Below are positions 62,678 to 64,000 of a stretch of DNA of 64,000 nt, piece by piece. The stretch covers positions 310,001-374,000 of the forward strand of contig NZ_LT629765.1 of assembly GCF_900105305.1 (NCBI RefSeq). The letters are read 5' to 3'. Under the pieces are notes generated by a model, which saw only the letters and a program-made list of their open reading frames with translations, searched no databases and was not told the DNA's origin. The DNA is from Corynebacterium timonense. Lineage in GTDB: Bacteria; Actinomycetota; Actinomycetes; Mycobacteriales; Mycobacteriaceae. Within the stretch, counting starts at the first letter, position 1. Each line of letters starts with the position of its first letter. A program made the translations under genes and the position numbers.

Positions 62678-64000
62678 TGCCCCTCCTTGGTGATGCGCGC
62701 CAGCGGCAGCGAGTCGGTGACCACGTTCGGGTTCACCCCGCCGACCCCGGGGGCCACGAGAACGATGTTCGGGGCGTTCACGAGGGTCAGCGCCGCGGCG
62801 TCCGCCATGATCGTGTCCACGGCGGCGCGCATGTTCTCCTCCTGCGCGCCGACCTCGGCGGCGGCGAGGTGCTCGCGGGCGCGCGGCGAATCGTAGCCCA
62901 GGTAGTAGTCGGGGTTGCCAAAGAGCAGGGGAACGTCCCGCGGCTCCACGTGCGCGACGAGGGAGGCCTGGTAGTCGTGGCCTCTGAGCACCTGGTTGAG
63001 CCACACCGCCGGGAACTCCACGGTCTCGAGGGTGACGTCGAATCCGACGTCGCGAAGCTGCGAGAAGATGAGCTCGGCGGCGGACTGCGCGTAGGGCAGG
63101 TTGGGGACCGTGATGGTCACGCTCGGGGTGCGGCCGGCGAGGAGCTCGCGGGCGCGCGCCGGGTCGAAGGGGTAGTAGTCGGCGCCGGTGAACCACGGGT
63201 CCGTTGGGGGCACGGGCGCGCCGCCGGTGTCGGTGGCCATGCCGCTGTAGACCACCTCGTTGAGCGCGTCGCGGTCGATGGCGTGGGCGGCGGCGCGCCG
63301 CACCGTCGGGTCGTCGAAGGGCGCGGCGCGGTTATTCATGCTGAACAGCACCTCGCCGTTCGTCGTGCCTACCTGGACGCCGATCTCCTCCGGCAGGGCG
63401 CCCACAAACTCGGGGGCCTGCATGTTCCACACCACGTCGACGTCGCCCACGCGCAGTGCGTTGACGGCGGAGACGGAGTCGGAGAAGTAGCGGATCGCGG
63501 CGTCGCGCACTGCCGCGGCGCCCCAGTAGTCCTCGCGCGCGGCGTAGGTGATGGATTCGCCGGGGGTAAATGAGCTCACGGTGTAGGGGCCGGTGCCCAG
63601 CGGGTCGGTGGCCAGCCTGTCGATGGACGCGGGCGTCATCATTGCGCCCGTCAGGGTGCCCATGGACCACAGCCAGTTCGTCGACGGCGCGTGAAGTCGC
63701 ACTTGGAGGGTGCGCTCGTCGAGGGCCTCGGCGGAGGCCACCGGGTTCATCTGCGCTTTGAGGGCGTTCGCCCAGTGCTCGCGGACGTAGTCGATGCTGA
63801 AGGCGGCGTCGGCGGCGGTGAACGGGGTGCCGTCGGAAAACGTCACGCCCTCGCGTAGGTGGAAGGTGTAGACGGTGCCCGCGTCGTCGACCTCCCAACC
63901 CGTGGCTAGGTGGGGCTGGAGTTGCCCCGCGCCGTCGACGCGCACGAGGGTCTCGTACACGTTGCCCATGAGCGCCTGCGGGGCCGCGGCCCCGGCGACA
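62674..64000 (-). CDS. ABC substrate-binding protein (SBP family 5), N-terminus beyond edge
   Basis: About 441 C-terminal residues are visible. The start, with the expected lipoprotein signal, is off the right edge; the frame is open through 64000. Family-5 features are clear: GNVYETLVRVD, LREGVTFSDGTPFTAADAAFSI (quoted in part), LGTGPYTVSSFTPGE, RRAAAHAIDRDALNEVVYSG. The substrate may be peptide, nickel or another small compound; the late APNIVLVAPGVGGVNPNV does not settle it. It is the first gene of the operon, and its stop overlaps the DppB-like start. Confidence 0.92.
   Translation of the reverse strand, partial: VAGAAAPQALMGNVYETLVRVDGAGQLQPHLATGWEVDDAGTVYTFHLREGVTFSDGTPFTAADAAFSIDYVREHWANALKAQMNPVASAEALDERTLQVRLHAPSTNWLWSMGTLTGAMMTPASIDRLATDPLGTGPYTVSSFTPGESITYAAREDYWGAAAVRDAAIRYFSDSVSAVNALRVGDVDVVWNMQAPEFVGALPEEIGVQVGTTNGEVLFSMNNRAAPFDDPTVRRAAAHAIDRDALNEVVYSGMATDTGGAPVPPTDPWFTGADYYPFDPARARELLAGRTPSVTITVPNLPYAQSAAELIFSQLRDVGFDVTLETVEFPAVWLNQVLRGHDYQASLVAHVEPRDVPLLFGNPDYYLGYDSPRAREHLAAAEVGAQEENMRAAVDTIMADAAALTLVNAPNIVLVAPGVGGVNPNVVTDSLPLARITKEGQ

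Overview
The window is chromosomal DNA of a high-GC actinobacterium, most likely a Corynebacterium. The reasons are gene order and protein types: tRNA-Pro, tig, clpP1, clpP2, clpX; then valS, folC, DUF4233, ndk, rne, rplU, rpmA, obgE, proB, a D-2-hydroxyacid dehydrogenase, proA, nadD, rsfS, a gpgP-like phosphatase, degV, comEA, comEC, holA; then rpsT, a PemK/MazF-like gene and lepA. This is the order expected from corynebacteria and mycobacteria, broken here by several accessory blocks.

Layout. 1-3.3 kb is accessory DNA: the 5' part of a tyrosine integrase running off the left edge, a tRNA-Gly-like 3' remnant that looks like its attachment site, an 89-bp IS-end pair, an HNH nuclease, and a low-GC pair (exported DUF6973-like protein and membrane-anchored EEP-fold protein). 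3.7-16.9 kb is proteostasis and core metabolism: tRNA-Pro, tig, a ClgR-box-preceded clpP1-clpP2 operon, a YibE/F-like membrane protein, an alpha/beta hydrolase, clpX, a TetR regulator, mdh, valS, folC and DUF4233.

17.2-27.6 kb is a fatty-acid oxidation block lying between DUF4233 and ndk: thiolase, a FadN-type dehydrogenase/hydratase fusion, two tandem acyl-CoA dehydrogenases and an acyl-CoA ligase. Together they could activate an acyl acid, desaturate it, hydrate and oxidise it, and cleave it. This block was itself split: an IS3-like relic, a 5'-truncated gene and an ABC exporter pair lie between fadN and a decayed second copy of the fadN 3' end.

27.7-47.5 kb returns to the backbone (ndk, phoD, TetR, rne, ribosomal proteins, obgE, proline genes, NAD and ribosome-silencing genes, DNA-uptake genes, holA), with an FcoT-type thioesterase between proB and the dehydrogenase. 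The rne reading frame is broken at a run of five G. 47.5-52.7 kb, between holA and rpsT, is an IS-rich island bounded on both sides by IS481-type transposase 3' ends. It holds decayed transposases, a frameshifted HNH gene, a frameshifted serine recombinase, an AbiEii/MenT-like nucleotidyltransferase with a small partner, and a two-gene cassette of an exported DUF4258-like protein with a DUF2283-like partner. The last cassette is the best candidate here for an under-described system.

52.8-64 kb holds an ankyrin protein with a LysE-type exporter, rpsT, PemK/MazF, lepA, an S33 hydrolase, a 48-codon ORF, an exported PAP2 phosphatase, and a peptide/nickel-type ABC uptake operon running off the right edge. 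Two intergenic copies of a palindromic repeat of about 79 bp (near 8.0 and 38.9 kb) form a dispersed repeat family. Family and pathway assignments rest on motifs and gene order read by eye; no database search was run.
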